Source: Welwitschia mirabilis
Lineage: Eukaryota > Gnetophyta > Gnetopsida > Welwitschiales
DNA: 28,955 nt
Assembly: GCA_051453625.1 (NCBI GenBank)
Contig: JBOZIK010000001.1
Span: 257,838,781-257,867,735 of the forward strand
Reading direction: 5' to 3'
The notes beneath the pieces are model-generated. The model did no database searches. It saw only the letters and a list, made by a program, of their open reading frames with translations, and was not told where the DNA came from. The translations under genes and the position numbers were made by a program. How positions within the stretch are numbered: the stretch's first letter is position 1; each line of letters begins with the position of its first letter. Below are positions 10,775 to 20,745 of the stretch, piece after piece.

Positions 10775-11164
10775 TTACATAACATAACACACTAATATAA
10801 ACAAGAATAAACCTGAATGTCATAATTCTATTAAAGGCAGAGGTGATAAGAAAGATAATTTATTTCAAATGAAATACTTATGCACTTTCTAAGTATAGAA
10901 AAATAACAATTTAAAATAAAAATGCAAATAAATATACTATGCAAGTGAAATACAAGACTAACCTAAATAAAACATTTATTTAATTACCAAATTAACCTAT
11001 TATAGATATCAATCCTATATAATCGAGATCAATTAAGGAAAGTTATCACTAGATCAAAACCAACTACATCAAATAGAATATAAAAACAATGCAAAGTTAA
11101 TCTAGAAAATGAAATGCCATGCAACTAAACTAATAATATCAATCTTAACAAATATTGCCCTCAT

Positions 11165-11237
11165 NNNNNNNNNNNNNNNNNNNNNNNNNNNNNNNNNNNN
11201 NNNNNNNNNNNNNNNNNNNNNNNNNNNNNNNNNNNNN
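11165..11237. other. Assembly gap, 73 N
   Basis: Inside the LTR of element C; the flanks are not duplicated. Confidence 0.9.
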
Positions 11238-11914
11238 GATATAAAAATAAAAATAGAGTTTTGATTAATTTGAATTAACATATGTGTTACAAAGCAATAG
11301 CACTTTAATGAAGGAGACACAATCCAACACCAAAGAAGATGTCTCTATGTAATAATAAAGGATGGATCTGAGAATTTTCAATGTCAAATAAGGTAAACTT
11401 AGAGTCAAGGATAAAGAAGATATTTATTATAAATAAAGACTCTAAAAAAAGCAAGCACTAATAGACACAGTAAAACCTTAAAGGTCATGCAAGAAGGTGC
11501 ATGACATATGGCAAAAGTTTGGAAAAGTTTAGTAAAGCATTATATTTAGGTATCATCTTGGTGGTCATCTAGACATTACAGGAGATGATGTCATAACATA
11601 CAGGATCCACATCAATTATTATATTAGTCCAGTAAGAATCCTAGTTAGTATAAGATCTTCTATCATCTGTATTATCATCTAGATGATAAGGTGGACAATG
11701 GACTTCATAAGATATTTCTTGTATTAGATCAGCCTCTTTAATTATAGAATTACTACTTTAGATAAGAAGTATTGTGATTCTCCTGAAATGCTATCAAATG
11801 TTATGAAGATTGCATATTTTCATTATATTTTTCTTAGATCTCTGTTATCATCAAAACTTAATATAAACCTGTCTAATGTCCTAAAAAACTACTCAAAATA
11901 CCCTATCAAATACA

Positions 11915-12330
11915 TACCATTTGGTAGCATAATAGTAGATATTATTCAAATTAGAATTTATCAGAAATTAATTTAAAGCTAACTCATGCTTTAAATTTAA
12001 GAAAATGGCTCATAGTTAGATTTACATTTTCTAAGTTTTTCATAGTTTCAGAGGAAGTCTATAACAAAAAATGATCTAAAGAGGTTACAATAGGTTTTAG
12101 CTAAAAGCATGAAGTAGTATGAGTAGAAATGCTAATGGTGTCAATCAAGAAAGATGATAGCACTAGTTTATTTAGGAACAAAGGGTTAGAAGAAATATAT
12201 AGAGGTTATTAGGTCTACTCAAAATGATTCTTATACAATTTAATAGAAATTAAATAAAAACTTAAAAATGTCTAAGACAAAATTTTCTAACCTAAAAAAT
12301 TAATTTAAATATTTTAATTTTTCTTAGAAA
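11915..12330. other. Unassigned AT-rich sequence
   Basis: Lies outside the LTR of element C. I see no coding motif. It may be interior sequence of element E, whose primer-binding site is at 13405-13422, since E would run to lower coordinates through the large gap. Confidence 0.4.
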
Positions 12331-13303
12331 NNNNNNNNNNNNNNNNNNNNNNNNNNNNNNNNNNNNNNNNNNNNNNNNNNNNNNNNNNNNNNNNNNNNNN
12401 NNNNNNNNNNNNNNNNNNNNNNNNNNNNNNNNNNNNNNNNNNNNNNNNNNNNNNNNNNNNNNNNNNNNNNNNNNNNNNNNNNNNNNNNNNNNNNNNNNNN
12501 NNNNNNNNNNNNNNNNNNNNNNNNNNNNNNNNNNNNNNNNNNNNNNNNNNNNNNNNNNNNNNNNNNNNNNNNNNNNNNNNNNNNNNNNNNNNNNNNNNNN
12601 NNNNNNNNNNNNNNNNNNNNNNNNNNNNNNNNNNNNNNNNNNNNNNNNNNNNNNNNNNNNNNNNNNNNNNNNNNNNNNNNNNNNNNNNNNNNNNNNNNNN
12701 NNNNNNNNNNNNNNNNNNNNNNNNNNNNNNNNNNNNNNNNNNNNNNNNNNNNNNNNNNNNNNNNNNNNNNNNNNNNNNNNNNNNNNNNNNNNNNNNNNNN
12801 NNNNNNNNNNNNNNNNNNNNNNNNNNNNNNNNNNNNNNNNNNNNNNNNNNNNNNNNNNNNNNNNNNNNNNNNNNNNNNNNNNNNNNNNNNNNNNNNNNNN
12901 NNNNNNNNNNNNNNNNNNNNNNNNNNNNNNNNNNNNNNNNNNNNNNNNNNNNNNNNNNNNNNNNNNNNNNNNNNNNNNNNNNNNNNNNNNNNNNNNNNNN
13001 NNNNNNNNNNNNNNNNNNNNNNNNNNNNNNNNNNNNNNNNNNNNNNNNNNNNNNNNNNNNNNNNNNNNNNNNNNNNNNNNNNNNNNNNNNNNNNNNNNNN
13101 NNNNNNNNNNNNNNNNNNNNNNNNNNNNNNNNNNNNNNNNNNNNNNNNNNNNNNNNNNNNNNNNNNNNNNNNNNNNNNNNNNNNNNNNNNNNNNNNNNNN
13201 NNNNNNNNNNNNNNNNNNNNNNNNNNNNNNNNNNNNNNNNNNNNNNNNNNNNNNNNNNNNNNNNNNNNNNNNNNNNNNNNNNNNNNNNNNNNNNNNNNNN
13301 NNN
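12331..13303. other. Assembly gap, 973 N
   Basis: The largest gap in the window. Any open frame across it is an artefact. Confidence 0.95.
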
Positions 13304-13404
13304 CACTAGAGAGGACTATTACCTATCACTAAAAAATAAAAGTATAACTAAAAACATATAAGAAAGAAATGTTATGCATTTTCTAAGTAGCTACCATGCC
13401 ATTT

Positions 13405-13422
13405 TTCTTAGCAACAGTACCA
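13405..13422 (-). promoter_or_regulatory. Decayed tRNA-Asp primer-binding site (element E)
   Basis: The minus strand reads TGGTACTGTTGCTAAGAA. Against TGGCGCCGTTGCCGGGGA eleven of 18 bases match and all seven differences are C to T or G to A. It implies a third element on the minus strand whose 5' LTR lies at higher coordinates and whose interior falls in the 12331-13303 gap. Confidence 0.6.
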
Positions 13423-14152
13423 AAATATATTTAGTGTAGTATGATGTCTAAATTTAAAACTAAGTTAAAAACTTAGTTATCATTTTTTTCATAGGAATAA
13501 TTAAGGGTTAATTAAAGAGAAATTATGCAAACTTTTGATAACTTGCAAGTTATAAATTAAAGAAAAAGAAAATAAAAAAGAAGAAAGAGATAAAAATTAT
13601 TTTGAATTTGATTTAGAAAGAGGGAACTAACCAAGTTCCAAGTTACCTAATTCATCCTTCTGTAAGTTCTTACTAAACCATTTGCAACTCTATCCTAAAA
13701 TAGAAACTTAGATCATCAAGCATAAAAGCATGGGTTATGATATCATAATATAATTTACCATTTGAATGTTGATGAATTTGATAGTCATTAATTCCACTGT
13801 CTTATAATAAAAAGAAAAAGTATGAAATAAAGTGCACAAAATCCATAAAACTATTAATACTATAAACTAATTAATAATCAAATCCACTCAGTAATCAAAG
13901 AAAAAATTAATAGTGTATTATCTCTTAAGAAATCCTAGTACAAAATTGAATTTAAAATTAACAATAAAAAGGAAATAACCCAAAATTACTTAATGAAGAA
14001 AATTTACATTACATTAAAGATGAAAAAATAAGAAGGATTTCTCAACTCCTTGTAACAACCTTAATTTTTAAGGAAGTACTCAGAAGGCCATTACACCTTA
14101 ATGCTCTAAAGGCTCTGTGCCTTGTCTAAATGAAGGATTATTAGAAGTGAGG
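13423..14152 (-). repeat. Probable 5' LTR of element E (inner part)
   Basis: Inferred from position only, next to the primer-binding site on its upstream side. The sequence is AT-rich with purine-rich stretches and no coding motif. I could not align it with the LTRs of A2 or C, so E is probably another subfamily. The outer boundary is unknown. Confidence 0.35.
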
Positions 14153-14364
14153 NNNNNNNNNNNNNNNNNNNNNNNNNNNNNNNNNNNNNNNNNNNNNNNN
14201 NNNNNNNNNNNNNNNNNNNNNNNNNNNNNNNNNNNNNNNNNNNNNNNNNNNNNNNNNNNNNNNNNNNNNNNNNNNNNNNNNNNNNNNNNNNNNNNNNNNN
14301 NNNNNNNNNNNNNNNNNNNNNNNNNNNNNNNNNNNNNNNNNNNNNNNNNNNNNNNNNNNNNNNN
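14153..14364. other. Assembly gap, 212 N
   Basis: Open frames across it are artefacts. Confidence 0.95.
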
Positions 14365-14601
14365 TCATTAGCATTAGGTGAAATCTTCATCATGATGAGC
14401 TCAACACATGTTCCTTGGAGTTGGATTCCTTTACCAATTAATGCTATCACCACATGTCTCTAATACCAAATCCATATGCCTATGCCACATGTCTTCTAAT
14501 TCTCTTACTATGTGCCACTACCTCATATCTCCATTTCCACTGTTGTCTTATGCAAAATTATGTCCATTTTTTACCATGTATCCAAAACATGGCTAAAGAT
14601 T
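14365..14601. other. Non-coding stretch with repeated CACATG
   Basis: CACATGT occurs at about 14405, 14452 and 14484 within 90 bases, in contexts such as CCACATGTCT-CTAAT and CCACATGTCTTCTAAT. This could be LTR U3 sequence. A 14-N gap follows (14602-14615). Confidence 0.4.
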
Positions 14602-14615
14602 NNNNNNNNNNNNNN

Positions 14616-16442
14616 ATAAAAACATAATATTATATTTTATTTTAAAAATAATAAAAGACATATTTTATTATTAAAAAATTAAATTAATGTCTTTTTTAAA
14701 TAATAAATTAGCTTAAAAATTTAATATAAATGTTAGTTTTTGCCTATTAATAAGTGTTATTTAGATGACCAGGTGGATGTCAAGTGATCTTGATTTTAAT
14801 GGTTACCTATCCTTCACATGCCTTCTTTATGAGATGGTTAGGTGTCATGCATTTAGTGTCATATTTGGTATCATCCAATTGATTAGATAAATGACTATCA
14901 GCGATAAATTTATAAGTTCCATTTCTTTTAATTTTATTGGTTGTCTTGGATTTTTTCCAGATGATCAAGTGGATAATATGTCATATTTACTATTCTTGCT
15001 TTTTTTATATCATAATTATCTTTCTTCTTGGCATATAAATCTTTCTCCTACTAAAACTTATCTGTTTCATATTTTTTAAGTACATTAATGAAGATCAAAC
15101 ATTCATCTAAACTTGATCATGACTTCTAAGTTAATTTATACATTACTATCTCTTCCAAAGGAGTTGAATTTGATGGTGTACTTTATTAGCTTTTAGATAG
15201 ATCTTCAAAATTTTGTTTGGCTACTCTAATGGCTATTCTTCTCTAGAGTATTTTTTGAATAACAGGGTTGATAACTATTAGCAGAAACCTCATTTCTCTA
15301 TTTATTGATCTTATTAGTAATCCTCTTGACTATTTTCTAGATGATGAGGTAAATAATAGTCTTTTCTTCATTCTGTAACCTCTTAATCCTCATTCATTAT
15401 TCTTCACTAGATTAGTGATGCTCTAGAAAAGTTAGAGAGTGTGAAATATGGCAAAAAAGGATTTTCTATCTCTGAATTTTGGTTTACCATGTGGTCATCT
15501 TAATTGAGCTTTATATTTTTCCTATTTCTGTCTTGAACACCTATTTAAATATGCTTGAAACATACTTCAAACATGATGTTAAATATCATTAAGTGGATTC
15601 ACAACATAGCCCTCTACTAAGCATTTAATAGTTCATGTCCCCCACTAAGCATTTATTAGTCTTTAAGAATGAAAGCGATAAAGGATAAAAGTGAGTCAAA
15701 TTGGAAAAAGGATGAACCATAACACTTAAGCATAAAGGATTTTATATCATCAAACATAAAGTGAATATTAAAAAGATATTTCAATTTAACATCATGAGGA
15801 AGACATGTATTAAATTTAGAGTTATTATTTTAGATTTATAAAAAACAAATTTCTTTCAATTATAGTCAATCATGTGATGATTCCAAATATTCAACCTCTA
15901 TGAAGTAGATAGATTCATCCTTAATTTTATGAAATTTCAGTTATGATAATCAAAGGGAATAAGCTAGAAGTATCAAGGTATGTAAAATGAGAAAGAATAA
16001 TAAAACAAGAAAAAAGAACTAAAAAATGAAAAGAAAAAGTAACATGGAGATAAAAAGGAGGGTCAAAGATGAAAGGATGAGTATGATCAGGAGAAGGCTA
16101 AAGAACTAGGGATAATGATAAGCTATAAAGTGATATGTATTATTAATATAAGAGTAACATGCAATAATGGATTTAACACTTTTAGTGAAATACTTAAGAA
16201 GATGAAAAATACAAATGGATAAAAAAATATATGAAGAATATTAACTACTTCATCATAAATATTATCCTAACTAGAATTCAATGGCATTCATCATAGAACT
16301 ACTTAGAAGTAAAGATGCATGATTTAGTGCTAAACCATAATAAGCTTCATGTGATAAGAAAAATAATTTTAATAATATCAAATGATTCATTTATAACATA
16401 TTAATATAACGTCAGAACTAAGTTTAATCCAATCACTTGCTA
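14616..16442. other. Unassigned non-coding, probably LTR-derived sequence
   Basis: No coding motif was recognised on either strand. Copies of the GATGA-N-AGGTGGAT-type motif seen in the A2 and C elements occur near 14762 (AGATGACCAGGTGGATG), 14960 and 15335, suggesting related retroelement sequence. The stretch lies downstream of element D's pol on the minus strand, where a 3' LTR is expected. A two-unit repeat is at 15610-15665. Confidence 0.4.
15610..15665. repeat. Two-unit imperfect tandem repeat
   Basis: Two units of about 28 bases share the core CTAAGCATTTA-TAGT. Too short to classify. Confidence 0.6.
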
Positions 16443-16542
16443 NNNNNNNNNNNNNNNNNNNNNNNNNNNNNNNNNNNNNNNNNNNNNNNNNNNNNNNNNN
16501 NNNNNNNNNNNNNNNNNNNNNNNNNNNNNNNNNNNNNNNNNN
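16443..16542. other. Assembly gap, 100 N, with identical 36-bp flanks
   Basis: 16407-16442 and 16543-16578 are identical (TAACGTCAGAACTAAGTT...CACTTGCTA). The gap is almost certainly false, with a true length near zero. Confidence 0.95.
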
Positions 16543-17384
16543 TAACGTCAGAACTAAGTTTAATCCAATCACTTGCTAAAGAAATAATGAACTTTGATTA
16601 TATCATACAATGATCAATATGTTCTATCATTCTCTTAAAGTTATGACTTTAGAGTTATGGGAACCAAGTCAATTAAGTATTAAGAAATACCATTCATTAT
16701 GATAAGGGAAGTGCAACCACTACCAAAAAAGTAAAGTCCCATAAGTTGAAACTAGATCATGGTCAATAGACTCTTTGGTGAAGTTCCCACAACTACCATA
16801 TCAAACTACTAAAGGTCTTTTTTAGAAAACTTTATCCTATCATGCTTGTGGTAGAATATAATGGAATTTATTTGGATATTTCATTCTTTTATTTTTTTTC
16901 TTTTTTTTCTTTTCTTTTTAAAAGTCTTTTTCCTTGAAAGAATAGACTATGATTTCCTTTTCAAAACATTGATTGATCATTAAAATAATAGGTTAAGTAC
17001 AAAATTTTAAATTATCATTTGATTTGACATCACTGATATTTAAGTAGAAGTTATTGTAGGCATTAAAGTTCATAGATAATGAAATATCTTAAATTGAATG
17101 AAATATAATCTTTATCATTCTAAACTACCAAAGTAAACAATTACTTTCATAAAAACTTATAAGAAATATCATCATAGAACCAAGTTNNNNNNNNNNNNNN
17201 NNNNNNNNNATCAAATAGTAAAATAATTCAATCAAAAAATTGGATTAAGAAATCATTTAGATAATGGTAAAGGGAAGATATCCCTCTTAGATTAGAGGAT
17301 CATTTAAAATTAGTTGCTTTAATCATATCCATAGTATAATGATAATAATTAGATGATTAATATAACTTAAACCATTGTCCCTTT
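16543..17384. other. Non-coding sequence downstream of element D pol
   Basis: Lies 3' of pol on the minus strand. No coding motif is seen. It contains a long pyrimidine run (purine on the minus strand) at 16885-16919 and a 23-N gap (17187-17209). Confidence 0.4.
16885..16919 (-). promoter_or_regulatory. Candidate polypurine tract of element D
   Basis: On the minus strand this is a nearly pure A/G run, about 470 bases after the end of pol. The tract that primes plus-strand DNA synthesis sits just before the 3' LTR, so the position is right. Such runs also arise by chance in AT-rich DNA. Confidence 0.3.
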
Positions 17385-17979
17385 ATGTTAAACCTTTCAT
17401 AAGTCTTTAACTTAAAAATCTTAACATAGCCATTAATATGCACTTTTTCTATTTGATAATTACCTAGTGATTTAAAGGTTAATTTTTTATCAATAATATG
17501 CACTTGAGTATTAAATAATAGAATTGACTAGGTTGAAAAGATTTTAAGATACGATTTTTGTTATGGTAAAATTTTGCTTGAGCTTTTTGATGAGTTATCT
17601 ATGAATTATAGGATTTCATTTCTCATCAAGATGTTAAAGTTGAACTAGTCTGTGTTGAATATTATCATCAAAATTTATGATATTAATTCAATGAATGATT
17701 TCATAGGAATTATAGTGTACATCAACAAGAAGAACATAAGGTTTACCATACATAAATTCATAAGAGAAAAAACCAAGTGAATAATATCAAGTAGTATGAT
17801 AAGCCCTAAGTACATCATAAATTTTAACAAATCAAAACTTCTTATTTTGGAATATTATTTTTTTAAACATTTTCTTTATTTTTATATTGATAATGTTGGC
17901 TTAACAATTAGTTTGAAATGATAAGAATTAACTATTCTATATTTAATTCCAATAAAGATAAGGAGTTTTCTAAGAACCT

Positions 17980-18200
17980 TATTTACAAAATGAGTGCCTT
18001 TATCACTAATCAAGATTCTAGAAAAATCAGACTTATATAAAATATTAGATCTAAGAAAAGAGCATACAATTTTGGCATTATTTATGATTGTAGGTATGGC
18101 TTCTACCTATTTGATTACATAAGTCATAACCGCTAGTATGTAATTTTCATAATAAGAAAATGGTATAAGGGAGTCTATGAAGTCTATAACCTAATAATTA
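17980..18200 (-). other. Integrase catalytic core (element D)
   Basis: Near 18170-18195 the minus strand reads VIDFIDSLIPFSYYENYILAV, matching 'GIDFMGPFP...YILVAV'. At 17987-18010 it reads ISDKGTHF. Both Asp residues of the D,D-35-E triad are therefore still present. The Glu is expected about 35 residues later; that stretch is frameshifted and full of stops and I could not identify it. Confidence 0.75.
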
Positions 18201-18268
18201 AAAGGTTCATACTCTAAAATAGGTTTAAGGGGCATGTATTAAGATCTAAAAAAGCTATCAAAAGATTA

Positions 18269-18394
18269 ACAAGATTTACATTTTCATGTAAAGGCAAATG
18301 AATATTTAACAATGGTAGACCTATAAAAACCTACATGAAGGATTTCCATAGAAGTCTTTTGATAGCTAAAATGGCCTTCACTCGCACCACCATG
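18269..18394 (-). other. Integrase HHCC zinc domain (element D)
   Basis: The minus strand reads HGGASEGHF...FYRS...KCKSC, equivalent to 'HEGACGGHF...GFYWP...CKSC' in plant gypsy integrases. Both His and both Cys remain; one stop lies just before the Cys pair. Confidence 0.75.
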
Positions 18395-18679
18395 ACTAAG
18401 AGTAAGAATATCATATTACTTCCATTTTGGCATAGTTTTATGCATGATTTTACTGTTACATCTTTGATAGAGGTGAGAGTTCATACCACTTAGAGTCTCC
18501 TATTCTATGGAAAAAAAGATTTTCTCTAATTATGAGTCCAATTTTAGGGAGTTTTTAGAGTAACAAGATAATTAAAAATATCAGCATGCCATGAAGTAAG
18601 ATGTTTAGAATAGATGGAATAAGTATATGCATTGAAGAAGAGTTGCTTATAGGAAAAAAATGTAAGGTATGTTGTTCAT

Positions 18680-19150
18680 AAGGGATTCTAGATAAATGAT
18701 CAGCAATTCAATCATGTTTACCTTATTTATCAATGATGGTTAGGTTGAATTCTTTCATTAATAACATCCATAAGTAAGTCTTGCACTAGAATCTTTTTTG
18801 ATCATTAGGTATTTAATGGTAGCATGATTAATGTTGACATTAGTATTAAAATAAAGAAAATAGTATTAAAGTTTATCAAGATAAAAGATGATGGTAAGCA
18901 TTTCTTTTTCAATCATCATGTAATTAAGTTGAACTCATAAAAGGGTTTTACTAATATAGCAAATAACTTTATAATCTTTCTCATGTTTTTGTCCTAGCAC
19001 ATCCCCTAGTAATATTACTTGCATTACACATAAGTTTAAAGTCTTTATTTTAATTATGTCCTCCTACAATAGGTACTTAAGTAATTTTGTCTTTAAGATT
19101 TTCAAAGGCACATTACCAAGACTATTCTAATTAGATTTAACATCTTTTTC
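18680..19150 (-). other. RNase H domain (element D), two catalytic Asp changed to Asn
   Basis: FKLMCNAS (19018-19042) stands where the family has F-x-LMCDAS, and INHATIKYL (18808-18840) where it has TDHAALKYL. Each change is one G to A step. The Glu of the EKE segment is kept. Frameshifts occur between these motifs. Confidence 0.7.
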
Positions 19151-19456
19151 TAAGATAGAATGAAGAGTTTTTGAAATTTTGATGTATTCTTTAATTAATC
19201 TTTGATAAAAACTAATATAACCAAGAAAAGATTTGACTCGATTTACATTGATTAGAAGAGGGAGGTTTGTAATGATGTCTATTTTATTAGGATCCATTCA
19301 AATTTTATTACTAAAAATCTGATGACCTAAGACTATCCAATCCCTTACAAAGAAGAAGATCTTTTTCCAACTTAGATGAAAGCTAGTCTATATGCACTAG
19401 TTAAGGACTTTTTTTAATCTTTCTAAGGCTTGATCAAAAGAATCCTCAAAAATTAA

Positions 19457-19471
19457 AAAGTCATCCATGAA
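19457..19471 (-). other. RT catalytic box FMDDF (element D)
   Basis: The sequence IEIFMDDFLIF matches the YMDD-type box; both Asp are retained. Confidence 0.85.
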
Positions 19472-19507
19472 GATTTCTATTAATTTTTCAATCATTTTTT
19501 AAAAGAT

Positions 19508-19749
19508 TACTACAAGAAGTATAGGTTTTAAAGGAATTTATTTAAGTAAACACCTTAATTATAAGGATTTTAAGGCATTTATTTTAATAAATATCTTTGA
19601 AAATACTAATAATATTTTTAAGGCACTTTTTAAATAAATACCTGAAAATCCCTTTTTAATTATTTTTAAGTCTTTATAAAGAAAGCCTCAAAACTAAGCC
19701 ATATATCACTAATAAATAAAGGCCTTAAATATTTTGGTGTTGTAATGTG
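19508..19749. mobile_element. CACTA-like miniature element inserted in RT
   Basis: The left end reads TACTACAAGAAG, one base from the plant CACTA terminus CACTACAAGAA. The right end read inward is CACATTACAACACC, close to the same terminus. Inside are at least three copies of a near-palindromic AAGGCATTTATTTAAATAAATRCCTT-type subterminal repeat (about 19530-19640), typical of CACTA elements. The insertion lies exactly where the RT frame breaks: a minus-strand ATC codon (Ile) is at 19505-19507 and an ATA codon follows the other end at 19750-19752, consistent with a decayed 3-bp target duplication. About 240 bp and no coding capacity. The right boundary is less certain than the left. Confidence 0.5.
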
Positions 19750-20247
19750 TATAAAAAACATATGCCTTAATAGATAGATCTAAAAAAATACAAATTAAAA
19801 ATTATCTAAAAATGATAGCAATCACAGTTTTTTGTTAAAATACATAAACTTTAGAATAATGCCACCTAGCCCCATTGCTGCCTTCTTATTCAAGGCCTTA
19901 AGGGGCACTGCCTTCCTCATTCATTTAATCTTTAGACCATACTCACATGGCATCATTAGTAAGCATTTTTCTCATTTATTTATGTTATAGTTATTGTAAT
20001 TTAAATCATCTATTTAGTGGGGAAAAATGATTTTAGCTCTATTTTTATGAAGAATTTAACTTCATTTTTGTATTCTTTGAGATTACTTGGATCTGGTTTC
20101 ATCAAATTAGCTTTAACTTACTCAAAGTTATCTTTTTTCATTTTGTAATAAGTAAATTATTTTGAAATATCATATACATAAGTAAACTGAATTGAACTTT
20201 CCATCAGATCTATTCATCTTTTAAGGAGTGGATTATCCATACCATTA
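19750..20247. other. Unassigned sequence with a GC-richer patch
   Basis: 19861-19920 is clearly richer in G+C than its surroundings. The minus strand from 20240 down to about 20030 has long coherent frames (NPLLKR*IDLMESSIQFTYVYDISK; KANLMKPDPSNLKEYKNEV) broken by few stops, directly after the UGT relic, but I do not recognise them. A short match to RT (RHMFFI) may lie at 19750-19768, next to the CACTA-like element. Confidence 0.4.
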
Positions 20248-20514
20248 GTTTGCTTCTTCATTTAATTTTTTCTTCTTCCATTCAAAAATTCTTTCCAACT
20301 GCTTGTGTAGTTAGGCATAATCCCATGGAAGGCCATCAAGGAATGAAGTAAAGTAAATATTTTCATCATAAATTAAATTAGGTTTATTATAAAAAAACTC
20401 AGTGATGATGAAATTTACAAAGAAGTTATTTTGTAATAAAATCTAGGTAAGTTATGCAAATGGATTGATGTATCCCTGTATAAGAAATGTAGTAGCAGAG
20501 CATCTGTTGTACAT
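20248..20514 (-). pseudogene. UDP-glycosyltransferase (GT1) N-terminal relic
   Basis: Family 1 glycosyltransferases move a sugar from a UDP-sugar to small molecules in the plant cytosol. From an ATG at 20514-20512 the frame reads MYNRCSATTFLIQGYINPF, then LTQILLQNNFFVNF and IITEFFYNK, and later IYFTSFLDGLPWD. This aligns with the plant UGT start 'P-Y-P-A-Q-G-H-I-N-P', 'TFVNTEFNHKR' and 'SIPDGL', with correct spacing from the Met. The PWD after DGLP recalls UGT83-type proteins. The family length is about 450-480 residues; here about 89 codons remain. Three in-frame stops (TAA, TAG, TAA) replace likely Gln codons. The catalytic His of QGH is Tyr. No sugar-binding PSPG motif is in the window. 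Recognition rests on motif spacing by eye, so a profile search is needed. Confidence 0.55.
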
Positions 20515-20745
20515 TTTTTTCATCCATCCATTATCACCTAAGATGGTTTAGTTTTTGATAAATTTAGGTTAGATAAAAGGTTTTCAATAGTCAAGTATCC
20601 ATATAATGTAGAGTAACTAGCCTATATTTTCAACTCTAATCTTATTACATAGCATAGATGATTTTATTATTACATAAGAACAAAATTACCTGATGAATAT
20701 TTAAGGGCTAAAGAAGAAGACAACTGCATAGAGTGAGTAATTATG

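Larger units (their letters stand above)
10698..11914 (-). repeat. 5' LTR of element C
   Basis: Collinear with the A2 LTR. The outer end reads TGTATTTGATAGGG on the minus strand and keeps the TG start; the inner end has ACA next to the primer-binding site. It is about 1.2 kb long including a 73-N gap (11165-11237). It contains a (TA)10 run and two TCATCTAGA-type motifs near 11567 and 11672. Its promoter elements cannot be placed with confidence. Confidence 0.6.
17385..19507 (-). pseudogene. Ty3/gypsy pol of element D: RT, RNase H, integrase (broken)
   Basis: The order on the minus strand is RT, RNase H, integrase, which defines Ty3/gypsy rather than copia. RT starts abruptly at 19507 with F*KMIEKLIEIFMDDF and continues to LGHQIF and VKSFLGYISFYQRLI. 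RNase H (about 18680-19150) has FKLMCNAS, IEKEML, NHATIKYL and ADHLS-like ends. Integrase has an HHCC zinc domain (18269-18394) and a core with IDF, VEAIPT and ISDKGTHF. The C-terminal part includes RAYHTT, SYEFMYGKPYVLL and ends with HINGYVKIFKLKTYERF near 17390. Stops and frameshifts occur throughout, many at expected Gln or Trp. The RT is truncated by the insertion at 19508. The motifs are those of the plant Athila/Tat-type lineage, but gag and LTRs of this copy were not found. Confidence 0.88.

Noticed and set aside
12314-13306. 330-codon open frame on the minus strand
   Set aside because: It is the 973-N gap with three or four real codons at one end.
14106-14453. Open frames around 14106-14453 on both strands
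   Set aside because: They are mostly N from the 212-base gap; the short real ends show no motif.
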